64,000 nt of DNA, from positions 496,001 to 560,000 of the forward strand of contig NZ_CP108476.1 of assembly GCF_036226465.1 (NCBI RefSeq). The letters run 5' to 3'. The notes beneath the pieces are model-generated. The model did no database searches. It worked only from the letters and a program-made list of their open reading frames with translations, and was not told the origin of the DNA. The DNA is from Kitasatospora sp. NBC_01250. GTDB lineage: Bacteria; Actinomycetota; Actinomycetes; Streptomycetales; Streptomycetaceae. The position numbers and the translations under genes are program-made. Shown here one piece after another: positions 42,298 to 52,561 of this stretch (its first letter is position 1; each line of letters opens with the position of its first letter).

Positions 42298-43848
42298 ATG
42301 AGCATGCAAGGACCCGTTGTCACGGCCCGGTCGGCCCGCCCCACGGTGATGACCGACGGCGCACGCAGGCACCTGTTCAACGACCGGACGGTGGCGCGCT
42401 ACCGCCACTCGCTGAGCGAGGGCGTCGACCGGGTGGCCGAGCGGATATCCGGCGCCGACCGCCCCTTCACCGGCATGTCGCCGCAGCGGCTCGCACCCGA
42501 GATCGCCGCCATCGACCTGGACCAGCCGCTGGGCGATCCGAGTGCCGCGCTGGACGAGCTGGAGACCGTCTACCTGCGCGACGCCGTCTACTTCCACCAC
42601 CCGCGCTACCTGGCCCACCTCAACTGCCCGGTGGTGATCCCGGCCCTGCTCGGCGAGGCCGTGCTCAGCGCCGTCAACTCCTCGCTGGACACCTGGGACC
42701 AGAGCGCCGGCGGCACGCTGATCGAGCGCCGGCTGATCGACTGGACCGCCGGCCGGATCGGCTTCGGCGTCGACGCCGACGGTGTCTTCACCAGCGGCGG
42801 CAGCCAGTCCAACCTCCAGGCGCTGCTGCTGGCCCGCGAGGAGGCGCTGACCGCCGCTCCGGCCGGCTCCCAGCTGCCCTCCGACCGAACCGAGTTGCTG
42901 CCCAAGCTGCGCATTTTCGCCTCCGCGGCCGGCCACTTCAGCGTCCAGAAGTCCGCCAAGCTGCTGGGCCTCGCCCCCGACGCCGTGATCACCGTCGAGA
43001 CCGGCGCCGACCGCCGGATGCGCCCCGAGGCCCTGGAGCGCGAGCTGGCCCGCTGCCGGCGCGAGGGCCTGCCGGTGATGGCGGTGGTGGCCACCGCGGG
43101 CACCACCGACTTCGGCACCATCGACCCGCTGCCGGCCATCGCCGACCTGTGCGAGCAGGCCGGTGCCTGGTTCCACGTGGACGCGGCCTATGGCTGCGGG
43201 CTCCTGGTCTCGCCGACCCGCCGGCACCTGCTGGAGGGCATCGAGCGGGCCCGGTCGGTGACCGTCGACTACCACAAGTCCTTCTTCCAGCCGGTCAGTT
43301 CGAGTGCCCTGATCGTCGCCGACGCGGCGTCGCTGCGGCACGCGACCTACCACGCCGACTACCTCAACCCGGCCAGGATGGTCGAACAGCGGATCCCCAA
43401 CCAGGTGGACAAGTCGCTCCAGACCACCCGCCGCTTCGACGCCCTCAAGCTCTGGCTGACCCTGCGCATCATGGGCGCCGACGCGGTGGGCGCGCTCTTC
43501 GACGAGGTGGTCGACCGGGCCGCCGCCGCCCACGACCTGCTCGCCGCCGACCCGCGCTTCGAGGTGGTCACCCGCTCGCACCTGTCCACCGTGGTCTTCC
43601 GCTACCTCCCGGCCGCCGGCCAGGACCACGAGCGGGCCGACGGCGCCAACCTGTACGCCCGCGAGGCGCTGGCCGCATCCGGCGAGGCCGTGGTGGCCGG
43701 CACCAAGGTCGACGGCCGGCACTACCTCAAGTTCACCCTCCTCAACCCGGAGACCACGCTCGCCGACATCGCCCAGGTGCTCGACCTGTTGGCCGCCCAC
43801 GCCGAGCACCACCTCGCCGCCGACGAGCGCCGGCTTGTCCGCCGCTGA
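42298..43848 (+). CDS. desA: PLP-dependent lysine decarboxylase of desferrioxamine synthesis
   Basis: A 516-residue group II decarboxylase; GAGGA precedes the ATG. The PLP lysine is K327 in [13 protein letters not shown], and the motifs [10 protein letters not shown] and [15 protein letters not shown] are typical. DesA removes CO2 from lysine to give cadaverine, the first step of desferrioxamine synthesis. The iron box at 42237 controls it. The next gene follows after 38 bp. Identification rests on the set of four des genes in the classic order. Confidence 0.95.
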   Translation: MSMQGPVVTARSARPTVMTDGARRHLFNDRTVARYRHSLSEGVDRVAERISGADRPFTGMSPQRLAPEIAAIDLDQPLGDPSAALDELETVYLRDAVYFHHPRYLAHLNCPVVIPALLGEAVLSAVNSSLDTWDQSAGGTLIERRLIDWTAGRIGFGVDADGVFTSGGSQSNLQALLLAREEALTAAPAGSQLPSDRTELLPKLRIFASAAGHFSVQKSAKLLGLAPDAVITVETGADRRMRPEALERELARCRREGLPVMAVVATAGTTDFGTIDPLPAIADLCEQAGAWFHVDAAYGCGLLVSPTRRHLLEGIERARSVTVDYHKSFFQPVSSSALIVADAASLRHATYHADYLNPARMVEQRIPNQVDKSLQTTRRFDALKLWLTLRIMGADAVGALFDEVVDRAAAAHDLLAADPRFEVVTRSHLSTVVFRYLPAAGQDHERADGANLYAREALAASGEAVVAGTKVDGRHYLKFTLLNPETTLADIAQVLDLLAAHAEHHLAADERRLVRR

Positions 43849-43886
43849 ACCCCGCCAACCCCTCCCCCGCACCCCGGAGACCCCGT

Positions 43887-45179
43887 ATGTCCACCCATGA
43901 CTTCATCGCGATCGGGCTCGGCCCCTACAACCTGGGCCTGGCCTGCCTGACCGACCCGATCGAGGACCTCGACGGCCTCTTCCTCGAAAGCAGGCCGGAG
44001 TTCGACTGGCACCCGGGCATGCTGCTGGATTTCGCCACCCTGCAGACCCCCTTCATGGCCGACCTCGTCACCCTGGCCGACCCGACCTCGCCGCACTCCT
44101 TCCTGAGCTACCTCAAGGAGCGCGGACGCCTCTACCCCTTCTACATCCGCGAGATGTTCTACCCGGTGCGCTCCGAGTACAACGACTACTGCCGCTGGGC
44201 CGCCGGCCGGCTCTCCAGCATCCGCTTCGGCCACCAGGTCACGCTGGTCGAGTACGACGAGGCGGACGGGCTCTACACCGTCACCGCCCAGGCCGGCGGG
44301 CGGACCGTGCGGCACCGGGCCCGCCACCTGGTGCTCGGCACCGGCACCCCGCCCTACCTGCCCGAGGCCTGCCGGGGCCTGGGCGGCGACCTGGTGCACA
44401 ACTCCGGCTACCTGCAGGCCAAGACGGCGCTGCAGGCCAAGCGGAGCATCACCGTGGTCGGCAGTGGCCAGAGCGCCGCCGAGATCTACTACGACCTGCT
44501 GGCCGAGGCCGACCCGCACGGCTACCAGCTCAACTGGGTCACCCGCTCCCCGCGGTTCTTCCCCCTCGAGTACACCAAGCTGACCCTGGAGATGACCTCG
44601 CCGGAGTACGTGGACTACTTCCACGCGCTGCCGGAGGAGACCCGCTACCGCCTGGAGGGCGAGCAGAAGGGCCTGTTCAAAGGCATCGACGCCGACCTGA
44701 TCAACAACATCTACGACCTGCTCTACCAGAAGAGCGTCAGCGGCCCGGTGAACACCCGGCTGTTCACCAACGCCGCACTGCACAGCGCCTCCTGGGAGGA
44801 GACGACCGGAAGCTACCGGCTCGATCTGCACCACACCGAGCAGCAGCGCGACTTCGCCCTGACCACCGAGGGCCTGGTGCTCGCCACCGGCTACCGCTAC
44901 CGCACCCCGGACTTCCTCGCACCCGTGCGCGACCGGATCCGCTCGGACGGCCGCGGCCGGTTCGAGGTGGCGCGCAACTACAGCATCGACACCACCGGGC
45001 GCGGGATCTTCCTGCAGAACGGCGCCACCCACGCCCACAGCGTCACCTCCCCCGACCTCGGCATGGGCCCCTACCGCAACTCGTGGATCATCCGCGAGCT
45101 GGCCGGCCGCGAGGTCTACCCGATCGAGAAGGCCATCGCCTTCCAGGAGTTCGGCGCACCCGAAGGCGCCGTCGCATGA
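43887..45179 (+). CDS. desB: cadaverine/lysine N-monooxygenase
   Basis: A 430-residue flavoprotein starting [19 protein letters not shown], with the FAD-binding [10 protein letters not shown]. The NADPH motif is [15 protein letters not shown], and [19 protein letters not shown] and LATGYRY are standard for lysine/ornithine N-hydroxylases. DesB oxidises cadaverine to N-hydroxycadaverine. It overlaps desC by ATGA (45176-45179), so the two are translated in a coupled way. Confidence 0.96.
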   Translation: MSTHDFIAIGLGPYNLGLACLTDPIEDLDGLFLESRPEFDWHPGMLLDFATLQTPFMADLVTLADPTSPHSFLSYLKERGRLYPFYIREMFYPVRSEYNDYCRWAAGRLSSIRFGHQVTLVEYDEADGLYTVTAQAGGRTVRHRARHLVLGTGTPPYLPEACRGLGGDLVHNSGYLQAKTALQAKRSITVVGSGQSAAEIYYDLLAEADPHGYQLNWVTRSPRFFPLEYTKLTLEMTSPEYVDYFHALPEETRYRLEGEQKGLFKGIDADLINNIYDLLYQKSVSGPVNTRLFTNAALHSASWEETTGSYRLDLHHTEQQRDFALTTEGLVLATGYRYRTPDFLAPVRDRIRSDGRGRFEVARNYSIDTTGRGIFLQNGATHAHSVTSPDLGMGPYRNSWIIRELAGREVYPIEKAIAFQEFGAPEGAVA

Positions 45180-45844
45180 CCGCCCACCCGACGACCGGCC
45201 ACCGCGCAGAAGAGCACCGCACGACCGCCCACCGCACAGAAGAGCACCCCGTGAACGAGCACCACCCGGACCGCACCACCGTCCTGTTCTCCCGCACCGA
45301 CCCGGCCCTCGGCCGGTTCGCCGTCCGTCCGCTGAACCTGGCCACCGACGCCGAGCTGCTGCACGGCTGGGTCACCCACCCTAAGGCCGCCTTCTGGATG
45401 ATGCAGGGCCTGACCGAGGCCGAGGTGGTCGCCGAGTACCGGAGGATCGCCGAACACCCTCACCACGACGCCTGCATCGGCACGGTCGAGGGCCGGCCGG
45501 CCTTCCTGGTCGAGCGCTACGACCCGGCCCGCGTCGAACTCGTCGGCCTCTACCCGCCGCAGCCGGGCGACATCGGCATGCACTTCCTCTGCGCCCCCAC
45601 CGACACCCCCGTGCACGGCTTCACCCGTGCGGTGATCACCAGCGTCATGGCGTTCGTCCTGGACGATCCCGCCGTGCGACGCGTCGTGGTCGAACCCGAT
45701 GTGCGCAACACCGCCGTGCACGCGCTCAACGCCGCCGTCGGCTTCCGGCCCGCCGGTCCGATCACCAAGCCCGAGAAGGAGGCACTGCTCAGCTTCTGCA
45801 CCCGCGAGCAGTTCGCCGCCGCTACCCGAGGAGCACGCGCGTGA
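45176..45844 (+). CDS. desC: N-hydroxycadaverine acyltransferase
   Basis: A 222-residue GNAT-type siderophore acyltransferase of the IucB/AlcB family. After a His/Thr-rich N-terminal stretch, the domain shows [28 protein letters not shown] and [15 protein letters not shown]. DesC acylates N-hydroxycadaverine with succinyl- or acetyl-CoA and is known to accept varied acyl groups. It overlaps both neighbours. The His-rich start is not needed for the fold, so a GTG at 45251 may be used instead. Confidence 0.94.
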   Translation: MTAHPTTGHRAEEHRTTAHRTEEHPVNEHHPDRTTVLFSRTDPALGRFAVRPLNLATDAELLHGWVTHPKAAFWMMQGLTEAEVVAEYRRIAEHPHHDACIGTVEGRPAFLVERYDPARVELVGLYPPQPGDIGMHFLCAPTDTPVHGFTRAVITSVMAFVLDDPAVRRVVVEPDVRNTAVHALNAAVGFRPAGPITKPEKEALLSFCTREQFAAATRGARA

Positions 45845-47658
45845 ACCCCGTCGCCCATCTGAGGCCGGACACCTGGGCCACCGCGAACCGGCTGCTGGTC
45901 CGCAAGGCCCTCGCCGAGTTCGCCCACGAGCGGCTGCTGGCCCCTGAACCGCTGGGCACCGGTCACTACGCCGTGCACAGCGACGACCGGTCGGTGGAGT
46001 ACCGCTTCACCGCCCGGCTGCTGGCCCTCGACCACTGGCAGATCCCCGCCGACTCGATCACCCGGCACCGGGACGGCCGCGAACTCCCCTTGGACGCCGT
46101 CGACTTCCTCTTGGAGCTGCGCACCACCCTGGGCCTGTCCGACCAGGTGCTGCCGGTCTACCTGGAGGAGATCAGCTCCACCCTGGCCGGCACCGCCTAC
46201 AAGCTCGACAAGCCCGCGGTCACCGCTGCCGAGCTGGCCGGCGCCGACTTCCAGGCCATCGAGAGCGGCATGACCGAGGGGCACCCCGGCTTCGTGGCCA
46301 ACAACGGCCGGATCGGCTTCGACGGTGAGGAGTACCACCGCTACGCACCCGAGGCGGGCCACCCCGTCCGGCTGATCTGGCTGGCCGCGCACCGCGCCCA
46401 CTCGACCTTCACGGCCTGCACCGACACCGACTACGAGCAGCTGCTGGCCGGGGAGTTGGGACCGGACGAGCGCGCCCGTCTGGAGTCGGCCCTCACCGCG
46501 CGCGGCCTGGACGCGGCCGACTACCACCTGCTGCCGGTGCACCCCTGGCAGTGGTCCAACAGGCTCTCGGTGACCTTCGCCGGCGAACTCGCCGCCCAGC
46601 GCCTGGTCCTGCTCGGCGAGGGCACCGACGCCTACCTCCCGCAGCAGTCGATCCGGACCTTCTTCAACGCCGCCCACCCCGAACGGCACTACGTCAAGAC
46701 CGCCGTCTCGGTGCTCAACATGGGCTTCATGCGCGGACTTTCGGCCGCCTACATGGAGGCCACCCCGGCCATCAACGACTGGCTGGCCGAACTGATCGCC
46801 GGTGACGAGGTGCTGCGCGGCACCGGCCTGTCGATCATCCGCGAGCACGCCGCGATCGGCTACCGGCACCGCCAGTACGAGGCCGCCACCGATCGCCACT
46901 CCCCCTACCGCAAGATGCTGGCCGCACTCTGGCGGGAGAGCCCGGTGCCCTCGCTCGCCCCCGGCGAACGGCTGGCCACCATGGCCGCCCTGCTGCACAC
47001 CGACCGGGCGGGCCACTCGCTGGCCGCCGCACTGATCGAACGCTCGGGCCTGGCGCCCACCGTCTGGCTGCGCGGCTACCTGGACGCCTACCTCACCCCG
47101 CTGCTGCACAGCTTCTACGCCCACGACCTGGCCTTCATGCCGCACGGCGAGAACGTCATCCTGGTCCTCGACGAGGCCGGCACGGTCCGGCGGGCGATCT
47201 TCAAGGACATCGCCGAGGAGATCGTGGTGATGGACCCGACCGCCGAGCTGCCGCCCGAGGTCCAGCGGGTGCGCGCCGAAGTCCCGGAACACATGCGGCT
47301 GCTGTCCATCTTCACCGATGTCTTCGACTGCTTCTTCCGCTACCTGTCCGCCGCCCTGGACGAGGCGGGCACGCTCGACGAGGAGGACTTCTGGCGCACG
47401 GTGGCCGACTGCGTCACTGCCTACCAGCGGCAAGTGCCGCAGCTGGCCGACAAGTTCGCCCGCTTCGACCTGTTCGCCACCGGGTTCCCGCTCTCCTGCC
47501 TCAACCGCCTCCAGCTGCGCGACAACCAGCAGATGGTGGACCTGGCCGATCCCTCGGGGGCCCTCCAACTGGTCGGCGAACTGACCAACCCGATCGCCCC
47601 GTTCGCCCCCTCGGTACTCCCGGCGGCGCGCCCGGCACAGCCGCTGACGGTTCGGTGA
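45841..47658 (+). CDS. desD: desferrioxamine synthetase (NIS synthetase, IucA/IucC family)
   Basis: A 605-residue NIS synthetase beginning with a GTG that overlaps the desC stop (GTGA). Motifs are GHPGFVANNGRIGFDGEEY, LLPVHPWQWSN, KTAVSVLNMGFMRGLSA and MPHGENVILVLDEAG. DesD uses ATP to join and cyclise three hydroxamate units to ferrioxamine-type siderophores (for example desferrioxamine E). Length and motif order are complete. It overlaps the MFS exporter gene by 4 bp. Confidence 0.97.
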   Translation: MNPVAHLRPDTWATANRLLVRKALAEFAHERLLAPEPLGTGHYAVHSDDRSVEYRFTARLLALDHWQIPADSITRHRDGRELPLDAVDFLLELRTTLGLSDQVLPVYLEEISSTLAGTAYKLDKPAVTAAELAGADFQAIESGMTEGHPGFVANNGRIGFDGEEYHRYAPEAGHPVRLIWLAAHRAHSTFTACTDTDYEQLLAGELGPDERARLESALTARGLDAADYHLLPVHPWQWSNRLSVTFAGELAAQRLVLLGEGTDAYLPQQSIRTFFNAAHPERHYVKTAVSVLNMGFMRGLSAAYMEATPAINDWLAELIAGDEVLRGTGLSIIREHAAIGYRHRQYEAATDRHSPYRKMLAALWRESPVPSLAPGERLATMAALLHTDRAGHSLAAALIERSGLAPTVWLRGYLDAYLTPLLHSFYAHDLAFMPHGENVILVLDEAGTVRRAIFKDIAEEIVVMDPTAELPPEVQRVRAEVPEHMRLLSIFTDVFDCFFRYLSAALDEAGTLDEEDFWRTVADCVTAYQRQVPQLADKFARFDLFATGFPLSCLNRLQLRDNQQMVDLADPSGALQLVGELTNPIAPFAPSVLPAARPAQPLTVR

Positions 47659-49145
47659 CGGCCCTTCAGCGCGAGCACACCGACGCGGCGGGGGCGGTCG
47701 CAGGCCCGCACCCCGCCCGTTGGCCGATCCTCGCCGTCGTCTGCCTGGTGCAGTTCGCCGTGGTGCTCGACAACACCGTGCTCGGCGTGGCGATCCCCTC
47801 CCTGGGCCGCGCGCTGGACGCCGACACCGCCGCCGTGCAGTGGATGGTCAACGCCTACTCGCTCGCCCAGGTGGGCCTGCTGCTGGCGGCCGGCGCGGCA
47901 GCCGACCGCTACGGGCGCCGCCGGCTGCTGCTCACCGGCCTCGCGCTCTTCGGCGCCGGTTCGCTGGCAGCCGCCCTCGCGCACTCCAGCGGGCAGCTGA
48001 TCGCCGCCCGGGCCGGCATGGGGGTGGGCGGCGCACTGCTGGTCACCAGCACCCTGGCCGTGGTCATGCAGGTCTTCGACGCCACCGAGCGCTCCCGCGC
48101 GATCGGGGTGTGGGCCGCGGTGAGCGCGCTCGGCTTCGCGGCCGGACCGCCGATCGGCGGTCTGCTGCTGGCCCACTTCTGGTGGGGCGCGCTCTTCCTG
48201 GTGAATCTGCCGGTGGTGGCGATCGGTCTGGTGGCCGTCCGCTCGCTGGTGCCCGGGACACGCAACGGGGGCGAGGGCCGACCCGACCTGCCCGGTGCGG
48301 CGCTGTCCACCATCGCCGCGGCCTGCCTGGTCTACGCGATCACCACCGCTCCCGGCCACGCCTGGGCCTCGGCCGCCGTCCTGCTGCCGACCACCCTGGG
48401 CCTGGCGGCCCTCACCGGCTTCGTCCGCTGGGAGCGCCGGACCCGGCACCCGATGCTCGACCCCGTGCTCTTCCGCGACCGCCGGTTCGTCGGCGCCGTC
48501 ACCGGAGTCCTGCTGATGACCTTCGGCAGCAGCGGCGGCCTCTTCCTGCTCACCCAGCAACTGCAGTTCGTCCGCGGCTACAGCGCCCTGGAGGCCGGCC
48601 TGCGGATGGCGCCGTTCGCGCTCGGCATCGTCCTGCTCAACTTCACCGGCGTCGCCGCCCGGCTGCTGGCCCGCCTCGGCCGCCCGCAGGCCATCGCGCT
48701 CGGCATGGGCCTGCTCGCGGCAGGATTCGGGGTCATCGCCTGCCGACCGGACGACGGCTACGGCACGCTGCTGCCGGGCCTGCTGCTGATGGGCGCCGGC
48801 TGCGCACTGGCCAACCCCGCCATCGCGGAGGCGGTGCTCAGCTCGATCCCACCGGAACGGGCGGGTGTCGGCGCCGGGATGGACGGGGCGATGGCCGAAC
48901 TCGGCTCCAGCCTCGGCGTCGCCGTGCTGGGCGCCGTGCTCAGCACCCGGTTCACCGCGCTCACCGGAGCCGACTCCCTCCCGCGCGCCCTTGCCGAGGC
49001 GCCCACCGACTCGCTGCGCGCCGACACGCTGCACGCCTTCGGCCGGGCCGTCGAGGCCACCCAACTCATCGGCGCGGCAGCGGTCCTGGCCGGCGGACTG
49101 GTCACCGCCGCCCTCCTGCGCCGGGCCGCCCGACCCGGCACCTGA
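47655..49145 (+). CDS. MFS exporter, DHA2 type, likely desferrioxamine efflux
   Basis: A 496-residue transporter with 14 predicted helices. A GTG start overlaps the desD stop. The motif AADRYGRRRLL between helices 2 and 3 and the helix AVSALGFAAGPPIGGLL are typical of the drug/metabolite DHA2 group. Because it is the last gene of a tightly coupled iron-regulated unit, its likely cargo is the siderophore made by DesA-D. No substrate-specific residue can be read. A strong terminator follows. Confidence 0.9.
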   Translation: MTALQREHTDAAGAVAGPHPARWPILAVVCLVQFAVVLDNTVLGVAIPSLGRALDADTAAVQWMVNAYSLAQVGLLLAAGAAADRYGRRRLLLTGLALFGAGSLAAALAHSSGQLIAARAGMGVGGALLVTSTLAVVMQVFDATERSRAIGVWAAVSALGFAAGPPIGGLLLAHFWWGALFLVNLPVVAIGLVAVRSLVPGTRNGGEGRPDLPGAALSTIAAACLVYAITTAPGHAWASAAVLLPTTLGLAALTGFVRWERRTRHPMLDPVLFRDRRFVGAVTGVLLMTFGSSGGLFLLTQQLQFVRGYSALEAGLRMAPFALGIVLLNFTGVAARLLARLGRPQAIALGMGLLAAGFGVIACRPDDGYGTLLPGLLLMGAGCALANPAIAEAVLSSIPPERAGVGAGMDGAMAELGSSLGVAVLGAVLSTRFTALTGADSLPRALAEAPTDSLRADTLHAFGRAVEATQLIGAAAVLAGGLVTAALLRRAARPGT

Positions 49146-49155
49146 GCGAACGGCC

Positions 49156-49190
49156 GCAGGCCTGCCTGACGGAGCATCAGGCAGGCCTGC
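49156..49190 (+). terminator. strong hairpin terminator of the des operon
   Basis: Perfect 14-bp arms GCAGGCCTGCCTGA and TCAGGCAGGCCTGC enclose a 7-nt loop, followed by CTTT within 12 bp. It lies 10 bp after the MFS stop and closes the operon. Confidence 0.9.
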
Positions 49191-49488
49191 AGGTCGCTTT
49201 CTCCGCCGCGCCAGGGGTCAACTCTCTGACAGGTGACGGACAAAGAGGTCCGGTTGCCACCCTTGTGCGGCCGGTGGTCCAGTCCTTACGCTTTCGAGGC
49301 GCACCGAGGAACACGAACCGTCGCTGATCAGCGCCACCGGTCCCGTAGTCACCGCAAGAAACGGCTCGCAACCGCCAGTTCAGGTGCAACCCCCGCCTTC
49401 GCCGCGCCACCCGTGCCCACTGCCCCCATGGCGGCTCCGCCACGCCCGGATGGCAACGCGAACCCCCACACCCGTCGGAGGTCCCCGC

Positions 49489-50220
49489 GTGACGATCCAC
49501 CGGCTCCGCGCGCTCGCCGCTCTGGCCGCGCTCACCCCTGCCCTGCTCACGGTCGCAGCGTCCACCGGCACCCCCGCCGCAGCCGCAGCGCCCACCCGGG
49601 CGTTCCCGCACCACAGCCACTACCTGCACGACGACCAGACCTGGGGCGGCTACGCCGTCACGGGCGGCACCTACACCTCGGTCAGCGGCAGCTGGACCGT
49701 CCCGACGCTCGACTGCGCGGACACCCCGGACAGTTCGGTCTCGCCCTGGATCGGCATCGACGGCTTCACCTCGCAGACCGTCGAGCAGATCGGCTTCGAC
49801 CAGGACTGCAGCAACGGCGCCGCGGGCTACTACCCGTGGGTCGAGATGTACCCGGCGGACTCGATCTACTTCAACAAGCCTGTCCAGGCCGGGGACCAGA
49901 TCACCGCCTCCGTCACGGTGAAGGGCACCTCGTTCACGCTCACCGAGAGCGACACCACGCAGCACTGGACCAAGACCTACCACGAGTCCGGCTCGTACCA
50001 GCTCTCCTCGGCCGAGGCGATCGTCGAGGACCTCGGCGACGGCGTCGGCCCCGTCGCCGACTTCGGGTCCATCGCGTTCAGCAACGTGACCGTCAACGGC
50101 TCCCCGCTGGCGAGCGCCGGCACCCTCAACTCGACCGACCTGTCCCGCGGCGACACCCCGCTGACCAGCAACTCCCAGCCCAGTGGGAGCGGTTACACCA
50201 TCAACTGGCTGCAGTCCTGA
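49489..50220 (+). CDS. secreted G1 family (eqolisin) peptidase
   Basis: A 243-residue protein; GTG start with GGAGG 7 nt upstream. A signal peptide ends near residue 34. The mature part begins TWGGYAV with the conserved Trp, then WTVPTL, SPWIGIDG, Gln100 in TVEQIGFDQ and Glu176 in LSSAEAIVED. Gln and Glu are the catalytic pair of G1 peptidases, which cleave proteins at acidic pH. It is alone after the des terminator with its own promoter in the 298 bp between. Bacterial G1 members are less studied than fungal ones. Confidence 0.92.
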   Translation: MTIHRLRALAALAALTPALLTVAASTGTPAAAAAPTRAFPHHSHYLHDDQTWGGYAVTGGTYTSVSGSWTVPTLDCADTPDSSVSPWIGIDGFTSQTVEQIGFDQDCSNGAAGYYPWVEMYPADSIYFNKPVQAGDQITASVTVKGTSFTLTESDTTQHWTKTYHESGSYQLSSAEAIVEDLGDGVGPVADFGSIAFSNVTVNGSPLASAGTLNSTDLSRGDTPLTSNSQPSGSGYTINWLQS

Positions 50221-50352
50221 CCCAGGGCCTGTCCGGCGGATCCTGCCGGACAGGCCCCAGCACCGACTGCGAGCGACGCAACGGCCGGTGCCGGCCACGC
50301 CCCGCCGGGCGCGGCCGGCACCAACGAGCCGGGCGCCCGGCCCGTCCGTGCG

Positions 50353-51861
50353 TCACAGAACCACCGTCGGCGGCCCGAACCAGTGCTGCAGGGCCCCGTG
50401 CACCTGCTGGACGTTGGTGTCAAGCGGCGCCGAGGGCGTTCCCGCCCAGGCGGCGTGACCGTCCGGGCGGACGAGCACCGCGACCGCGTCCGGCAGGCCC
50501 GCCGGCTGCGCCGCCACCACCGTCACCCGGTCCGCCCACGGCTCGGCCGCCTCGCGCAGCGCGTCCGTTCCGGTACTCCCGTCCACCAGCAGTGCGCCGC
50601 CTGCGGTGCGGGCGAGCAGCGCTAGCAGGCTGCCCCGTTCCAGCGGGACGTCCGGCACCATCCTCCCCTCCCAGGGGTGGCCGGAGCCGTACTGAACCGG
50701 GTAGCGGGTGCCGACGCCGGTGATCTCCTCGGCCAGGTAGCCGGCCGTCTCCTGAGCCCGCGCCAGCTCGGCGAGCAGTTCGCGCACCGGTGCCAGCCGC
50801 TCGCCCTCCGCGGCGACCAGCATCTGCGCCCGGGTGTTGCGCAGCAGCCTGGCGCCTGCCGCGTGCCGCTCGGCGTGGTAGGTGTCCAGCAGGCTCTCGG
50901 GAGCCTGTCCGCGCACCACCAGGGCGAGCTTCCAGCCGAGGTTCATGGCATCGTCGATCGCCGCGTTGACGCCGATGGCCCCGGCCGGGGGATGGATGTG
51001 CGCGGCGTCGCCCGCCAGCAGCACCCGGCCGTCCCGCAGTCGTTCGGCCAGCCGCGCCGCGTTGCCGAACCGGGTGAGCCAGCGGGCTTCGGCGATCTCC
51101 ACGTGCCGCCCCAGCGCCCGGTCCAGCACGTCCTGGAAGCCGGGCAGCGTCACCGGCTCGTCCCGGTCGTCCGGCGGCTGCGGGTCGTTGGTGATCAGCC
51201 GCACGTAGCCGGGCCGCGGGACGGCGAACACCGTGCCGTTCGCACCGGCCGTCACTCCGAACGCGATCGCCTGCGGGTCCGCCAGGACCACGTCCCCGAG
51301 CAGCGTGAAGCGGTCCGCGGGCGTGCCGGGGAAGCCGATGCCCGCCAGCTTGCGCACCGTGCTGCGGCCTCCGTCGCAGCCGACCAGCCGGCCCGGGCGC
51401 AGCAGCGTCCGCCCGTCCGGGGAGTCGACCTCGGCGCACACCCCGCCGTCGTCCTGGCGCAGTCCGGCCAGGCGGTGACCGCGCAGGATGCGCACGCCCA
51501 GCTCGACGGCCCGCTCGGCGAGGATCTCCGCCACCCTGGTCTGCGCGATCCCCAGCACGTAGGGGTGTCCGGTGCGCATGGCGGCCAGGTCGAGCTGGGC
51601 CGCCCCGACGAAGACGGTGCTCGGCACGGTGGGGCCCTCGGCCAGGAAGCGATCGGCGAGGCCGCGGCGGTCGAGCAGCTCCAGGCTGCGGGCGTTGAGG
51701 TTGAAACCACGGCAGTGGCCGGGCGGTGCGGGGTCGCGCTCCAGCACCACCGTGCGTACCTTGCGCAGCCCCAACTCGCAGGCCAGCATCAGCCCGGCGG
51801 GCCCGGCTCCCACCACCGCGACGTCCACCTGTGCCGGCGCGGACACCATGGCCTCAGGCAT
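50353..51861 (-). CDS. FAD-dependent aromatic monooxygenase
   Basis: A 502-residue flavoprotein hydroxylase. It has the FAD motif VVGAGPAGLMLACELG, the DG motif GCDGGRSTVRKL and the GD motif VLLAGDAAHIHPP, and a C-terminal thioredoxin-like domain of about 110 residues, as in polyketide hydroxylases and rifampicin monooxygenase. It starts MPEAMVSAPAQV and overlaps the PadR gene by 8 bp, so both are made from one transcript. The PadR may sense its aromatic substrate. The true substrate is unknown. Confidence 0.92.
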   Translation of the reverse strand: MPEAMVSAPAQVDVAVVGAGPAGLMLACELGLRKVRTVVLERDPAPPGHCRGFNLNARSLELLDRRGLADRFLAEGPTVPSTVFVGAAQLDLAAMRTGHPYVLGIAQTRVAEILAERAVELGVRILRGHRLAGLRQDDGGVCAEVDSPDGRTLLRPGRLVGCDGGRSTVRKLAGIGFPGTPADRFTLLGDVVLADPQAIAFGVTAGANGTVFAVPRPGYVRLITNDPQPPDDRDEPVTLPGFQDVLDRALGRHVEIAEARWLTRFGNAARLAERLRDGRVLLAGDAAHIHPPAGAIGVNAAIDDAMNLGWKLALVVRGQAPESLLDTYHAERHAAGARLLRNTRAQMLVAAEGERLAPVRELLAELARAQETAGYLAEEITGVGTRYPVQYGSGHPWEGRMVPDVPLERGSLLALLARTAGGALLVDGSTGTDALREAAEPWADRVTVVAAQPAGLPDAVAVLVRPDGHAAWAGTPSAPLDTNVQQVHGALQHWFGPPTVVL

Positions 51862-52441
51862 CGGGGGATGCCTCCGGCCACGCCAGGGTGCCCTCTTCGA
51901 TCTCCTCGGCGGTGCGCAGCACCCACTCCGTCTCCGCCCGCAGCATCGCCTGGGCGTACTCCGCCTCGATCACGAACAGCCGTGGCGCCTTGTGCTCCTC
52001 CACCGCGGCCCGGTAGGCCTGCTCGCCCTCCGCGATCCGGGTCTGCAGGGCCGCCGCCCGCTCGCGCAGCGCCTGCGCGGCCCGCTGCCGCCCCAGTGCG
52101 CCCAGGTAGCTGACGGCGGACAGGAACCTGGGGTACTCCCGGGACGGCTCGCGGACGATCTCGTCCAGCCACTCGGTGAAGCACCGCTGCCCCTCACGGG
52201 TGTGCCGGTAGACGGTGCGCGCCGGTCGGCCGCCCACCTGCTCGGTGTCGGTCGCCTCGATCCACCCGTCCCGGGCCAGCGCCCGCACCGTGTCGTACAG
52301 CGACCCGGTGGTCAGCTTGAAGGCCCGGTCCAGCTGACGGTCCCGCAGTGCGGTCGCCATCGCGTGGGGGTGCATGGGCTGCTCCAGCAGCAGGCCCATC
52401 ACGGCGAGGGCCAGCGGGTTGGCCGGTCGTTTGACGGTCAT
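51854..52441 (-). CDS. PadR family transcriptional regulator
   Basis: A 195-residue regulator. Residues 1-85 are the winged helix with the PadR start NPLALAVMGLLLEQPMHPHAM and LTTGSLYDTVRALARDGWI, followed by wing residues GRPARTVY. The C-terminal part (Vir_act_alpha_C) is helical with a coiled coil for dimerisation. It overlaps the monooxygenase gene. Repeats TACTCGGATCC lie upstream at 52473-52497, the probable operator. PadR proteins are mostly repressors released by phenolics or antibiotics. Confidence 0.93.
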   Translation of the reverse strand: MTVKRPANPLALAVMGLLLEQPMHPHAMATALRDRQLDRAFKLTTGSLYDTVRALARDGWIEATDTEQVGGRPARTVYRHTREGQRCFTEWLDEIVREPSREYPRFLSAVSYLGALGRQRAAQALRERAAALQTRIAEGEQAYRAAVEEHKAPRLFVIEAEYAQAMLRAETEWVLRTAEEIEEGTLAWPEASPDA

Positions 52442-52472
52442 CTCACTCCAACGTCAGGCTCGGGGTCACCTT

Positions 52473-52500
52473 TACTCGGATCCTACTACTCGGATCCGAG
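52473..52500. promoter_or_regulatory. PadR operator candidate: TACTCGGATCC direct repeats plus palindrome
   Basis: TACTCGGATCC occurs at 52473-52483 and 52487-52497, 14 bp apart, and the second copy is part of the perfect palindrome CTCGGATCCGAG (52489-52500). It lies 32 bp before the PadR start and 60 bp before the divergent isomerase-like gene. Confidence 0.75.
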
Positions 52501-52561
52501 CTTGCAGGGGCGCGCGCAAAATCGCTGTCGCGCTCCCGCAGCACGGTGATAGACATCCGGC

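Noticed and set aside
45550..49064. Long minus-strand frames across desD and the exporter
   Set aside because: They are antisense shadows of genes with intact catalytic motifs on the plus strand.
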